From assembly GCA_900540345.1 (NCBI GenBank), contig UQFK01000002.1:62001-126000 (forward strand): a stretch of 64,000 nucleotides of DNA, in the 5' to 3' direction. A program made the position numbers and the translations under genes. The notes below the pieces were generated by a model. That model was not told where the DNA came from. It made no database searches and saw only the letters and a list, made by a program, of their open reading frames with translations. Position 1 is the stretch's first letter. Every line of letters starts with the position of its first letter. The DNA comes from an uncultured Eggerthella sp. (lineage in GTDB: Bacteria > Actinomycetota > Coriobacteriia > Coriobacteriales > Eggerthellaceae). This document shows, one piece after another, positions 20,001 to 26,595 of this stretch.

Positions 20001-20122
20001 CAAACGCATTCGTCGATGACGTACGCAAGACAAAGGATGCGGGCATGAACGGGCATTTTGCCAAGCCGCTCGACTTCGATCTGGTCATCAAGACCGTCTA
20101 TTCTTACCTGCACAAGCAATAG
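17048..20122 (+). CDS. Hybrid sensor histidine kinase with two periplasmic SBP_bac_3 domains and two receiver domains
   Basis: 1024 residues. Signal peptide 1-36 (PVALA before DVEEP). Two extracellular solute-binding domains at about 75-225 and 226-445, of BvgS/EvgS type. One membrane helix at about 460-482 is followed directly by the kinase core: HisKA with phosphoacceptor His518 (SHDIRTPLNA), then N box NLVSNAIKYT, DNGIGMS and GTGLGMPIA. Two receivers have phosphoacceptors Asp808 (IIDWVMPDMDG) and Asp950 (FMDMQMPVMNG). No PAS domain is seen, and the HPt domain expected in a four-step phosphorelay is missing. A lone HPt protein is encoded at 31312. The divergent sugar-binding lipoprotein may supply the ligand. 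No DNA-binding output regulator is nearby. Confidence 0.92.
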   Translation: MPDQDVSYRCTRLLRAALALIISLALTLGIAPVALADVEEPNSAIGDPADIIGATFGDESASANQEDASGANIEKPIRIGYYYGDPAFQDGFSDDVRKSGYAYAYYQQLAPYAAWNYDYTYLSRAEAIEALERGEVDIVAGVYKTSKLEEELLFSEMDMGLDGEPRYFAVNKDRPDLLEELNAANDALLASNPRFQLQNWQEYYGKSDVVTTLSKTQRAWLEQKGSLKLGYLTMSLPISGQDEDGDAAGALGAVVPVLENFLGIPIETIPFNSHIAMNNAIHNGEVDVIFPVYSDEWTSESKGLYQTAPLIEDRILMAYTGDYNDDLLERVAVSESSIGQQMFLAQYGDDYELITYPDRVAAFEAVLHGEANCVIGSANVLQLFITEHPEYDNFNTVYLDGTEGFSFAVSRDESTLAVIMEEAVQQIDDVTITNALIRYSHAEIPFSLVDVIQQYALQLLVIGLLIIAVIVIVFILYRRRVRAFNKEQAATRVALETALRAADNASAAKTSFLSNMSHDIRTPLNAIIGMTAIAGANITDSNRVKNCLEKIASSGKHLLALINEILDVSKIESGRIELSEEPFDLSVMLKDLLDINKPQADAKNQKMIIRVKDVEHEEVIGDSLRLQQIYTNLVSNAIKYTQPGGTIDITLVEKHTGSPTLAQYDFIVKDNGIGMSKEYLPHLFEAFTRADDKDAAEQQGTGLGMPIALSTARMMNGDIKVESELGKGSTFTATVVLKIAEIDPSIYEEFVDLKVLVVDDDQAVCESTSIMLNDLGMDCEYVLSGPEAVKKLAESEQNGEHYFVAIIDWVMPDMDGVETIRQIRAHASKDVPIIVISAYDWSEIEIEAREAGAAYFVSKPLFKSRLTHLFAQIMGESVQESADDLEVLTDQVDFTGKRALLAEDNDLNAEVACAFLGMTGLEIEHVLNGEEALRAIEGHEPGYYDCVFMDMQMPVMNGLDATVAIRKLEREDTNFDVLPIFAMTANAFVDDVRKTKDAGMNGHFAKPLDFDLVIKTVYSYLHKQ

Positions 20123-20131
20123 AGCGCACAC

Positions 20132-20220
20132 GTGGCCGCCTGAGCTTGGTGCAGCTGGGCTTTGCGTGTCTGAGCTTGCGGTGTCTAAGCTTGCTGCAGC
20201 TAGGCGTTCGCGCGTTGCGT
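20132..20220. repeat. Degenerate CTGAGCTTG/GCAGCT repeat downstream of the kinase
   Basis: After the kinase stop, CTGAGCTTGGTGCAGCTGGGC, TCTGAGCTTGCGG and TCTAAGCTTGCTGCAGCTAGGC follow one another as imperfect copies. Non-coding. Confidence 0.5.
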
Positions 20221-20361
20221 GAGATATCCTACGTGCTGGGTTGTCGCCTTCCTGACCGCACTTCAACAGATTGTTGACAGGCGTTTGAGGCGATGATCGG
20301 GCTTAAAAGGCTCACCCTATAATTGTGGAACGGAAAGCAGTTTTGAGGGAAGGAGCTTTCA

Positions 20362-20901
20362 ATGGAACTCAAAGATTCTCAATCTTGGAAGAATATGGAG
20401 ACCGCGCTCAACGCAGAGGCTCTCGCCTATGTGCAGTACATCTTCTATGGCCAGCAGGCACGCAAGGATGGCTACGTACAGATCTCGGACATCTTCAACG
20501 AGACTGCCGATAACGAACTGCATCATGCAAAACTGCTCTTCAAGCGCCTCCATGATGGCGAAGTTCCTCATGTTGTCGAAGGATTGAAGGCTGCGGCTGG
20601 CTCTGAGCATTTTGAGGCCGACAACCAGTATCCTGAATTTGCAAAGGTCGCCCGCGCTGAAGGCTTCAATGAGCTTGGCGATTTCTTCGATGGCTTGGCA
20701 GCGATCGAGGCTTCGCATGAAGAGCGCTATAACGTACTTTCTGAGCGCATCAAGAACGACGAGGTTTTCAAGCGCGAGGAAGCTCAAGTCTGGTATTGCA
20801 CAGTATGCGGTCACCTGCATATCGGCAAGGAAGCTCCGTTGAAATGCCCCGTCTGCGATCATCCGCAGAGCCATTTCGAGCTTCGTGCTTCGAACTATTA
20901 A
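20362..20901 (+). CDS. rbr: Rubrerythrin
   Basis: 179 residues, a cytoplasmic peroxide-reducing di-iron protein of anaerobes. The N-terminal four-helix domain carries expected ligands (Glu19, Glu52 and His55 in NELHH, Glu100 in ARAEG, Glu116 and His119 in EASHEERY). The C-terminal rubredoxin-like domain has CTVC (146/149) and CPVC (162/165), which bind one iron for electron transfer. The ATG follows GGAAGGAG at good spacing. It is a single gene with its own strong terminator. It supports an anaerobic or microaerophilic life style. Confidence 0.95.
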   Translation: MELKDSQSWKNMETALNAEALAYVQYIFYGQQARKDGYVQISDIFNETADNELHHAKLLFKRLHDGEVPHVVEGLKAAAGSEHFEADNQYPEFAKVARAEGFNELGDFFDGLAAIEASHEERYNVLSERIKNDEVFKREEAQVWYCTVCGHLHIGKEAPLKCPVCDHPQSHFELRASNY

Positions 20902-21013
20902 GAATTACGGAGCGCTCAAGCGTTTTCCGTATTCGAAATGCTCTGGTTTTGCCTATCTCGGCAGGCAGACAGAGCATCATAAGCGACCATCTCGGCTCGG
21001 TCGCGCAAAGAAC

Positions 21014-21044
21014 AAAGACCCCCGACGAGCGTCGGGGGTCTTTT
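21014..21044. terminator. Bidirectional rho-independent terminator
   Basis: A 13-bp perfect stem (AAAGACCCCCGAC / GTCGGGGGTCTTT) with loop GAGC, followed by TTTT on the plus strand and a T-rich run on the minus strand. It sits between the convergent rubrerythrin and NlpC/P60 genes and should serve both. Confidence 0.92.
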
Positions 21045-21046
21045 CG

Positions 21047-21628
21047 TTAACAAACGCGTTTTGCAAATGTTGGGTGGAAGTATTCCATAGATTGAAGTCG
21101 AACACCCTTGCCGCTTCCTGCTGCGTGAATATAGGTACCGTCTTCAACATAGATTCCTACGTGGTAGATGCCTGAACCGGAGCCCCAAAAGAGGAGATCT
21201 CCTGGCTGAAGTTCATCCATCGAAACGCTCTTACCAAGCGAAGCCTGAGCTGCTGCGGTGCGAGGAAGTTCGATCCCAAGTGCGTTTCTGAAGCAATACT
21301 GGGTAAAGCCCGAACAGTCGAATCCGCGAGGTGTCGTTCCGCCATAAACATAAGGGCTGCCTTTGAGTGAGAGCGCCATATTGACCAAGTTGTTCGCATT
21401 TGCTTGCTGTGCGAATGCTTCACAGGTGTTCAAAATCGTCGAATGGAGCTCTGTCTGATCGCTGATCAGAGTCTCGCTGACCAACTCGGTCTGCGGCTCT
21501 GAGAGAGATTCCTCTGGGGTTTGCGGCTCGTTGTCTGCGAAGGCGATGCTTGGCATCATGATCGTTAAGGCAACTGCGATTCCCATGAGGGCCGGCAGCG
21601 CGATCTTGCGCAATACGTCTACTAGCAA
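21047..21628 (-). CDS. Secreted NlpC/P60 peptidoglycan endopeptidase
   Basis: 193 residues. A signal peptide (about 1-31, ending SIAFA) precedes a short acidic linker, then an NlpC/P60 cysteine peptidase domain that cleaves peptidoglycan stem peptides. The catalytic residues are visible: Cys105 in FDCSGFTQY, His156 in YHVGIY, His168 in YIHAAG. There is no SH3 or LysM anchoring domain. The start is TTG at 21628, chosen because AAGGAC lies about 7 nt upstream and no ATG allows a full signal peptide. Confidence 0.9.
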   Translation of the reverse strand: MLVDVLRKIALPALMGIAVALTIMMPSIAFADNEPQTPEESLSEPQTELVSETLISDQTELHSTILNTCEAFAQQANANNLVNMALSLKGSPYVYGGTTPRGFDCSGFTQYCFRNALGIELPRTAAAQASLGKSVSMDELQPGDLLFWGSGSGIYHVGIYVEDGTYIHAAGSGKGVRLQSMEYFHPTFAKRVC

Positions 21629-22228
21629 ATACTGTCCTTATAACGGGTTCGCGCTCGTGTGGGTCTTGCGAACAATATGCATGCCTGCGAAAAGCCTCGA
21701 TACATGAACTTGCGCAACGCAAGATTCGCGCGGACGATTCGCATTGCAGACACTGCGTCCAAGAAGACCGCTCGGACGATACACGCGAAGACAAAAAGCG
21801 AGCAACGACTCGTTACGAAGTGTTTCGATTGCGCAAGATGTTTCGTAACAGCTTGATCAAATCAAAAACGCGATGGTGGGATTCCATCGCGCTTAATTGC
21901 TGAACTATTCGGTTCGCTATCAGGGCGGCGCCTGCGTGCTCTAGCCTACGTGCATTGTTACCAATCTGCAAGAAAACGTATTATTCTCCATTTTTTCTTT
22001 GCGTCAAATTCGCCTAATCTTCATGTGATCCGTGCAAGAATTTCACAAAAAAGAGCTCATCTTGATCATTTGGCACAAAAAACGCTAGATGTTGTGTTTT
22101 GCTGCCCAGAAGAGCACAAACGCGCTCGCTGGACAAAAACGGGGTGATCAGAGCCGTGAACGGCGAGTTCATCACAAAGCCACCACATTCGAAATGGGTG
22201 ATCTTTGCACATGGATCGAGGATATAGC
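21629..22228. other. Non-coding stretch between NlpC/P60 and mscL
   Basis: 600 bp without a supported gene. It contains a minus-strand hairpin terminator at 21869-21891, an inverted GTTACGAA/TTCGTAAC pair at about 21811-21848, and at 21968-22020 a possible very degenerate arm of the composite element (TGCAAGAAAACGTATTATTC...GCCTAATC). Features of a cyclic-di-AMP riboswitch, common before such hydrolases in actinobacteria, were looked for and not recognised. Confidence 0.5.
21869..21891 (-). terminator. Hairpin terminator downstream of mscL
   Basis: An 8-bp stem (CGCGATGG / CCATCGCG) with a 7-nt loop; on the minus strand it is followed by TTTTTGATTTG. It lies about 340 bp past the mscL stop, so the mscL transcript has a long 3' tail or an unrecognised small RNA ends here. 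Confidence 0.65.
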
Positions 22229-22705
22229 CTATGCTTCAACAACCTCGACCGTGGGCTCTGCAGGTGCGGGAAGTTCTGCTGCGCAATGTGGGCAGCGCGT
22301 TGCGCCTTCGTTCACCTCTTCCAAACAGAACGGGCATGTTGGCTCTTTTGTGATGACCTCATCGCCGTTCTTGTTGAATTTCTTACCGATCGTTCCACCT
22401 GCATTCTTCAGCTTATTCAAGCCTTTGATAAGCATGAATACTACCCATGCGATGATGAGGAAGTTAATGATCGCACTGATGAACGCGCCGAAGTCGATAC
22501 CGTTTTCCGTACCGTCGACAGGGATCGTGAGGTTTGAGACGCCCGCGCCGTTGCCTCCGGTGATAAGGACGATGAAAGGCTGGATAAGATCACTGACAAA
22601 AGAGGTAACGATAGCCGTAAAGGCTGCGCCAATGATGATGCCTACCGCCATATCCATGACATTGCCGCGGTTGATAAACTCTTTGAATTCGCTCATGATC
22701 TTCAT
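22229..22705 (-). CDS. mscL: Large-conductance mechanosensitive channel MscL with C-terminal zinc ribbon
   Basis: 158 residues. MscL opens under membrane tension to release solutes during osmotic downshock. Residues 1-120 are standard: FKEFINRGNVMDMAVGIIIGAAF (pore helix, split here as FKEFINRGN / VMDMAVGIIIGAAF), periplasmic loop, then TM2 about 75-95. After the usual end at about residue 120 there is an extra module with Cys124, Cys127, Cys138 and Cys141 in CPFC-x10-CPHC, a typical zinc ribbon, and then an acidic tail. The first of two close ATG codons is used because AAAGGTGAG precedes it. The zinc ribbon is unusual for MscL; its partner is unknown. Confidence 0.92.
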   Translation of the reverse strand: MKIMSEFKEFINRGNVMDMAVGIIIGAAFTAIVTSFVSDLIQPFIVLITGGNGAGVSNLTIPVDGTENGIDFGAFISAIINFLIIAWVVFMLIKGLNKLKNAGGTIGKKFNKNGDEVITKEPTCPFCLEEVNEGATRCPHCAAELPAPAEPTVEVVEA

Positions 22706-22818
22706 GCTTGCTCACCTTTATTCTCTACTCGGACGAATCCTCACCTTTCGAGCATAGCAAGCAAGCGATCGAGCGCTGCGATCGTGCTAGAGGTTGTTTC
22801 CGTTTGGGAACTTGGTCG

Positions 22819-24915
22819 TTATCTTTGGCGTGCACCTGCCGTATAGAGCGCGCCAGCGAAGGCGAGCCAAGCACCTGCCAGCAGCCAGCCACCCAGTACA
22901 TCACTTGGCCAATGAACGCCCACGTAGATGCGTGAAAGCCCAATGAAGAGAGCAAAGATGATCAGCACGATCCCTGGTGCCATAGCTGCTTTGCGTGCGA
23001 TGCCACGTGCATAAAGTGCGCGGAAGATGAGCAGTCCGATCATGCCAAAGATCACAAGCGAGCAGAAGCTATGCGCCGAGGGGAAAGAGAAGGACAGGGG
23101 AAGCGGAACGAGCGTTTCATCGCCCGGACGCGGAACTGCAAAGATGAACTTCAACGCTTGGATGCAGACGATGGAGAGCAGCGCGTTGGTGATGAAATAG
23201 GCAAGGCTATCCCATTTCCTGCCTAAATAGAGAACCGCACAGACGAGTAGGCAAATGCCTGCCATAGGAAGGAAATCTCCGATGGTCGTCAGTGTAATGA
23301 CGAACGCATCAAGCGGACCTCGTGTTTGATGGACAAAGGCGTTGAATGCCTGGTTGAAGGAGTCGACGATTGGCAGCGAGTCAACCACGGCGAGCGCGAG
23401 CAAAGCGAAGAGTAGCATGAACACGATGACCGGGGCATAGACTTCACGCCATGCCAGGCCGCCTTTCAGTTTGCCGAAGCTGCGGAATGCCTGCTTAAGC
23501 GAGGGGCTTTGCAGGTAGGTACGCGTGACGCGCTTAGTCGGCGCCTTTGGTTTGTTCTTTGTGCGCTGCTGCGGTGCTTGCTGGGCGTCGCGGCGTTCTT
23601 TGCGTGGGATTTGCGGCTCGTTACGGCGTTCTTTGCGCGATGTCTGAGGGTCCGCATGGCGTTCTTTGCGTGGGGTTTCACGCGCGCTGCGCCGTGTGGG
23701 TTGTGGTTTAGGTTGAGGGACGGGCTCTGGTACAGGCTGATGGGCAGATTGCGGCTCTTCAGGTATAACTCGCGCACGTCGCAGAGGCTTTTTAAAAACA
23801 GTGACGACGCGCTCTTCTTCGAGTTGCTCTTCTTCGATCTTGTCTTCTGCTAGCGAAAACTCTGGTTCGTCGTTAGTAAATGTAGCGTCGTCAGATTCAG
23901 GATCGGGTGTGATGTCGTCCTGATCGTCTTGATCGAGCGGAAGGTCGCGCGTATCGTCCTGATCGTCTTGCTCGTATTGATCTTCGCGCTCGATTGGAAG
24001 ATCGCGCATATCGCCATGATCGTCTTGCTCGTCGGCATCGTCGGCGCGATCGCCCGCAAATCGATTCTGCTCACGTTCGTCAGCAGAATCTTCAAATAAG
24101 TCTTCGACGGGCTCCGCAAATTGCTGCTCTTCGCGCTCGTCAACAGGATCGTCCGCCTCCTCTGCGAACTCAAGATCGAGCTCACGGCTCAGCTCGTCCA
24201 CATACCCATCGACGCGCTCAAGCATAGGTTTCTTTTGTGGAGCCTCAGATTTATTGGGAGTTTCGGGATCAGTGGAAGGTTCAGGATCACTGAAGGCATC
24301 GGATTCGAGAGCAGGCTCGGACTCAGTGGGAGGCTCGGGTTCAGCGAGATCTTCATCGACAGGTTCGGGTTCAATAGATTCTGCATCGACGGTTTCGATC
24401 TCGACAGTCTCTTCTTCAGCTTGTTCCACCTCAACAAGCTCAACATCGGCAGATTCTGCCTCAGCAGGCTCTTCTTCAACGGGTTCTTCGTCAATGAGCT
24501 CCGCGGCAATGCGCTCAGACTCAGCCGACTCTTCGTCGACAGAATCAGGCTCGGTGAGGTCTTCGTCGACAGAATCAGGCTCAGCGAGGTCTTCATCGAC
24601 AGACTCAGTAGGGTCTTCAACAACCAGATCCGCATCTGCAAGCTCAAGAGATTCGGCAGTCTCTTCCCTTTCGGCCTTATGAGGTGTGCTGGAATCTTCG
24701 TCTACAACACTATCGCTTTGAGATGGCTCATCTGTAGAGTCTGCGGTTGCATCGAAGGAGAGCTTTCGCGACGAGCGGCGGCGCGCTTTCTGTCCCCACA
24801 TATTCTCGTTCGAGGAAGCCTGAGTCTGCGCTTGCGCTGCAGCTTCTGAATCTTGCAGCTCTTCAGCTACTTGCTGATCTTCTGCGAGATGGTCTTGTGA
24901 AGTGTTGTCGGGCAT
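22819..24915 (-). CDS. PAP2-family membrane phosphatase with long acidic disordered N-terminus
   Basis: About 698 residues. The C-terminal ~220 residues have several membrane helices and the PAP2 signature: KFIFAVPRP, PSAHS and SRIYVGVHWPSD. Such enzymes dephosphorylate lipid phosphates such as phosphatidate or undecaprenyl diphosphate at the membrane. The N-terminal ~400 residues are extremely acidic and repetitive (EPDSVDED, DEEPVEEEPAE, EQDDHGD), followed by a basic Pro/Arg/Lys stretch (~410-500) just before the membrane. The ATG at 24915 (MPDNTS) is preferred to a TTG 19 codons upstream, which overlaps a promoter-like TACAAT and lacks a binding site. An unstructured cytoplasmic tail of this size is unusual for PAP2 proteins. 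Confidence 0.85.
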   Translation of the reverse strand: MPDNTSQDHLAEDQQVAEELQDSEAAAQAQTQASSNENMWGQKARRRSSRKLSFDATADSTDEPSQSDSVVDEDSSTPHKAEREETAESLELADADLVVEDPTESVDEDLAEPDSVDEDLTEPDSVDEESAESERIAAELIDEEPVEEEPAEAESADVELVEVEQAEEETVEIETVDAESIEPEPVDEDLAEPEPPTESEPALESDAFSDPEPSTDPETPNKSEAPQKKPMLERVDGYVDELSRELDLEFAEEADDPVDEREEQQFAEPVEDLFEDSADEREQNRFAGDRADDADEQDDHGDMRDLPIEREDQYEQDDQDDTRDLPLDQDDQDDITPDPESDDATFTNDEPEFSLAEDKIEEEQLEEERVVTVFKKPLRRARVIPEEPQSAHQPVPEPVPQPKPQPTRRSARETPRKERHADPQTSRKERRNEPQIPRKERRDAQQAPQQRTKNKPKAPTKRVTRTYLQSPSLKQAFRSFGKLKGGLAWREVYAPVIVFMLLFALLALAVVDSLPIVDSFNQAFNAFVHQTRGPLDAFVITLTTIGDFLPMAGICLLVCAVLYLGRKWDSLAYFITNALLSIVCIQALKFIFAVPRPGDETLVPLPLSFSFPSAHSFCSLVIFGMIGLLIFRALYARGIARKAAMAPGIVLIIFALFIGLSRIYVGVHWPSDVLGGWLLAGAWLAFAGALYTAGARQR

Positions 24916-25062
24916 GCACGATCCGCTCGGGTAGCTGGACTTTTTGTTCTTCCCTATTGTACCCAAAGCCAAGAAACCACGCCGTTGAAACTACGGGTCA
25001 TTAGAGGAGCGCCACATTTTCGCAGCTTGGCTTACTCACATCATGGTTGCAACTTATGGTGA

Positions 25063-25413
25063 CTACTTTTCAACCGGCCTCGTTGGATCGGAGGCCCAAT
25101 CATCGAAACTCCCTGAATAAAGAAAGAGATTCTTGAATCCTTCGCTCTCCAGCAGATCGCACGCAAGTTTAGCGTGCTTGCCAATCTGGCAATAAATGAT
25201 CATGGGGCCTTCATTACCAAGCGCATGACGGCGATAGTCTTTTGCGAGCTCTTCGGCCTCTTTCAGGTCGCCTCGGTCAAGATCCATGACCGGGATATCA
25301 ATCGCTGTAGGGATATGGCCTTCTTGATACAGCCCTCGAGGACGAACATCGACAATAGGCATTCGGCCTATGTTCGACCTAACAAACTCTGCATCGACTA
25401 TCTGTGCTGCCAT
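25063..25413 (-). CDS. Single-domain rhodanese-like sulfurtransferase
   Basis: 116 residues, one rhodanese domain: VDVRPRGLYQEGHIPTA, then the active-site loop CQIGKHA with Cys75 carrying the persulfide, and a C-terminal GSFDDW. The substrate cannot be told from sequence; such small proteins move sulfane sulfur or act in detoxification. AAAAGAG precedes the ATG. Confidence 0.88.
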   Translation of the reverse strand: MAAQIVDAEFVRSNIGRMPIVDVRPRGLYQEGHIPTAIDIPVMDLDRGDLKEAEELAKDYRRHALGNEGPMIIYCQIGKHAKLACDLLESEGFKNLFLYSGSFDDWASDPTRPVEK

Positions 25414-25639
25414 CGTTATCTCTTTTCCGCTTCATGAGTTCGCACACCTTGCCTGTCGGAATAATTCGCGCAGAGAACATTCATGGCATAAGAGCGCAAG
25501 GCAACCAAAGAACGTGCGGTTCGTTATCTGCAAGCATAGTAGTACCGATATGTTGCACTTTACTATCCTATAGTGCTTTTGCGGATGAATTTATACCGTT
25601 TCGTAAGATGTAGCGGAAAACCGCAGGCGGATATATGAA

Positions 25640-25664
25640 GAAGCCGTGGTGATCCCACGGCTTC
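25640..25664 (-). terminator. Hairpin downstream of the glyoxalase-like gene
   Basis: A 10-bp stem (GAAGCCGTGG / CCACGGCTTC) with a 5-nt loop, 23 bp after the stop at 25687. The T tail on the minus strand is weak (TTCTTCATAT), so it may be a weak terminator or an RNA-stabilising hairpin. Confidence 0.6.
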
Positions 25665-25686
25665 TCAGAATCATTGTTTTTGAGAG

Positions 25687-26061
25687 TCACTTTTCGGGCA
25701 AGATCTCGATCCAACAACCATCGGGATCCTCGATGAAATACAGCCCCATAGCAGGGTTGTCGTGGACGACACAGCCCATCTCGTCATGGAGCTTGCGCGC
25801 GGCCTTGATATCGGGCACACGGAAGGCGATATGCGTATCCTTGCCGCCATTATCATAGGGCTCGGTTCGGCCTTTATTCCAGGTGAACTCCAATTCGAAC
25901 GGGCTTTCGTCGTTGGAGGCGAAGACGATGAGCCAGGAGCCATCCTCTGGTCCTTTGCGCCTCGTTTCCGTGATGCCAAGAGCTTTTTCGTAGAATGCGA
26001 GCGTCTTATCAAGATCGAGCACATGAGTGCAGCGATGGACGCATTTCCCCTGGATGGTCAT
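25687..26061 (-). CDS. Glyoxalase I-like protein (VOC superfamily)
   Basis: 124 residues. It resembles lactoylglutathione lyase throughout: HRCTHVLDLDKTLAFYEKALG (metal ligand His in the first module), FELEFTWN, HIAFRVPDI with DIKAARKL, and YFIEDPDGCWIEI. GloA converts the hemithioacetal of methylglyoxal to S-lactoyl thiol. Because actinobacteria mostly lack glutathione, the thiol used may differ. AAGGAAGAG precedes the ATG. It is co-directional with the HIT gene (39 bp apart). Confidence 0.85.
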   Translation of the reverse strand: MTIQGKCVHRCTHVLDLDKTLAFYEKALGITETRRKGPEDGSWLIVFASNDESPFELEFTWNKGRTEPYDNGGKDTHIAFRVPDIKAARKLHDEMGCVVHDNPAMGLYFIEDPDGCWIEILPEK

Positions 26062-26100
26062 GGTCTCTTCCTTTCGATCGATCTCGCAAACATAGAGCGA

Positions 26101-26478
26101 CTAAACGTTAGCATTGTCTTCGAGACGGAATGATTCTTCGAATGTCGCGCGACCCATCTTGATGCCGCCCATCACATGAAGATGTAGATGAGGGACAGTT
26201 GAAGCTGAATCGGGGCCCGTGTTGATATTGATACGATAGCCCGACTCGTAAACGCCCTTGATCTTAGCGACCTCGCGCGCAACGCTGAGCAGGTGACCGA
26301 GCACTTCGGGGTCGACGCCGTCATTGAGATTGTCAAAATGCTGCTTGGGCACGATGAGCGTGTGGACCGGAGCTTCAGGCTCAATGTCGTCGAAGGCGTA
26401 GCACACGTCGTCTTCGTAGACTTTCGCCGAAGGGATTTCCCCCGCCACTATCTTGCAAAACAGGCAATCATCAGCCAT
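26101..26478 (-). CDS. HIT-family nucleotide phosphoramidase (HinT-like)
   Basis: 125 residues. The N-terminal CLFCKIVAGEIPS and histidine triad HLHLHVMGG (His97, 99, 101) identify an HinT-type hydrolase acting on nucleoside phosphoramidates and aminoacyl-AMP, in the cytoplasm. Cys5 and Cys8 may bind zinc as in other bacterial homologues. AAAAGGAG precedes the ATG. It lies directly upstream of the glyoxalase-like gene. Confidence 0.93.
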   Translation of the reverse strand: MADDCLFCKIVAGEIPSAKVYEDDVCYAFDDIEPEAPVHTLIVPKQHFDNLNDGVDPEVLGHLLSVAREVAKIKGVYESGYRININTGPDSASTVPHLHLHVMGGIKMGRATFEESFRLEDNANV

Positions 26479-26595
26479 GGTAGCTCCTTTTCTTGATGTC
26501 GCTCAAGGTTGCTTAGCCTTGAGACGTACGCCACCCTACGGTCGCGCTGGCTTCATTATACGGCTTTTACGGCTTTCACGCGGGTTTGGAAATGA

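Noticed and set aside
21629..21870. Cyclic-di-AMP (ydaO) riboswitch before the NlpC/P60 gene
   Set aside because: The expected conserved aptamer blocks could not be found on the minus strand.
22089..22757. 222-codon plus-strand open frame
   Set aside because: Antisense to mscL; composition of a shadow frame and no start signal.
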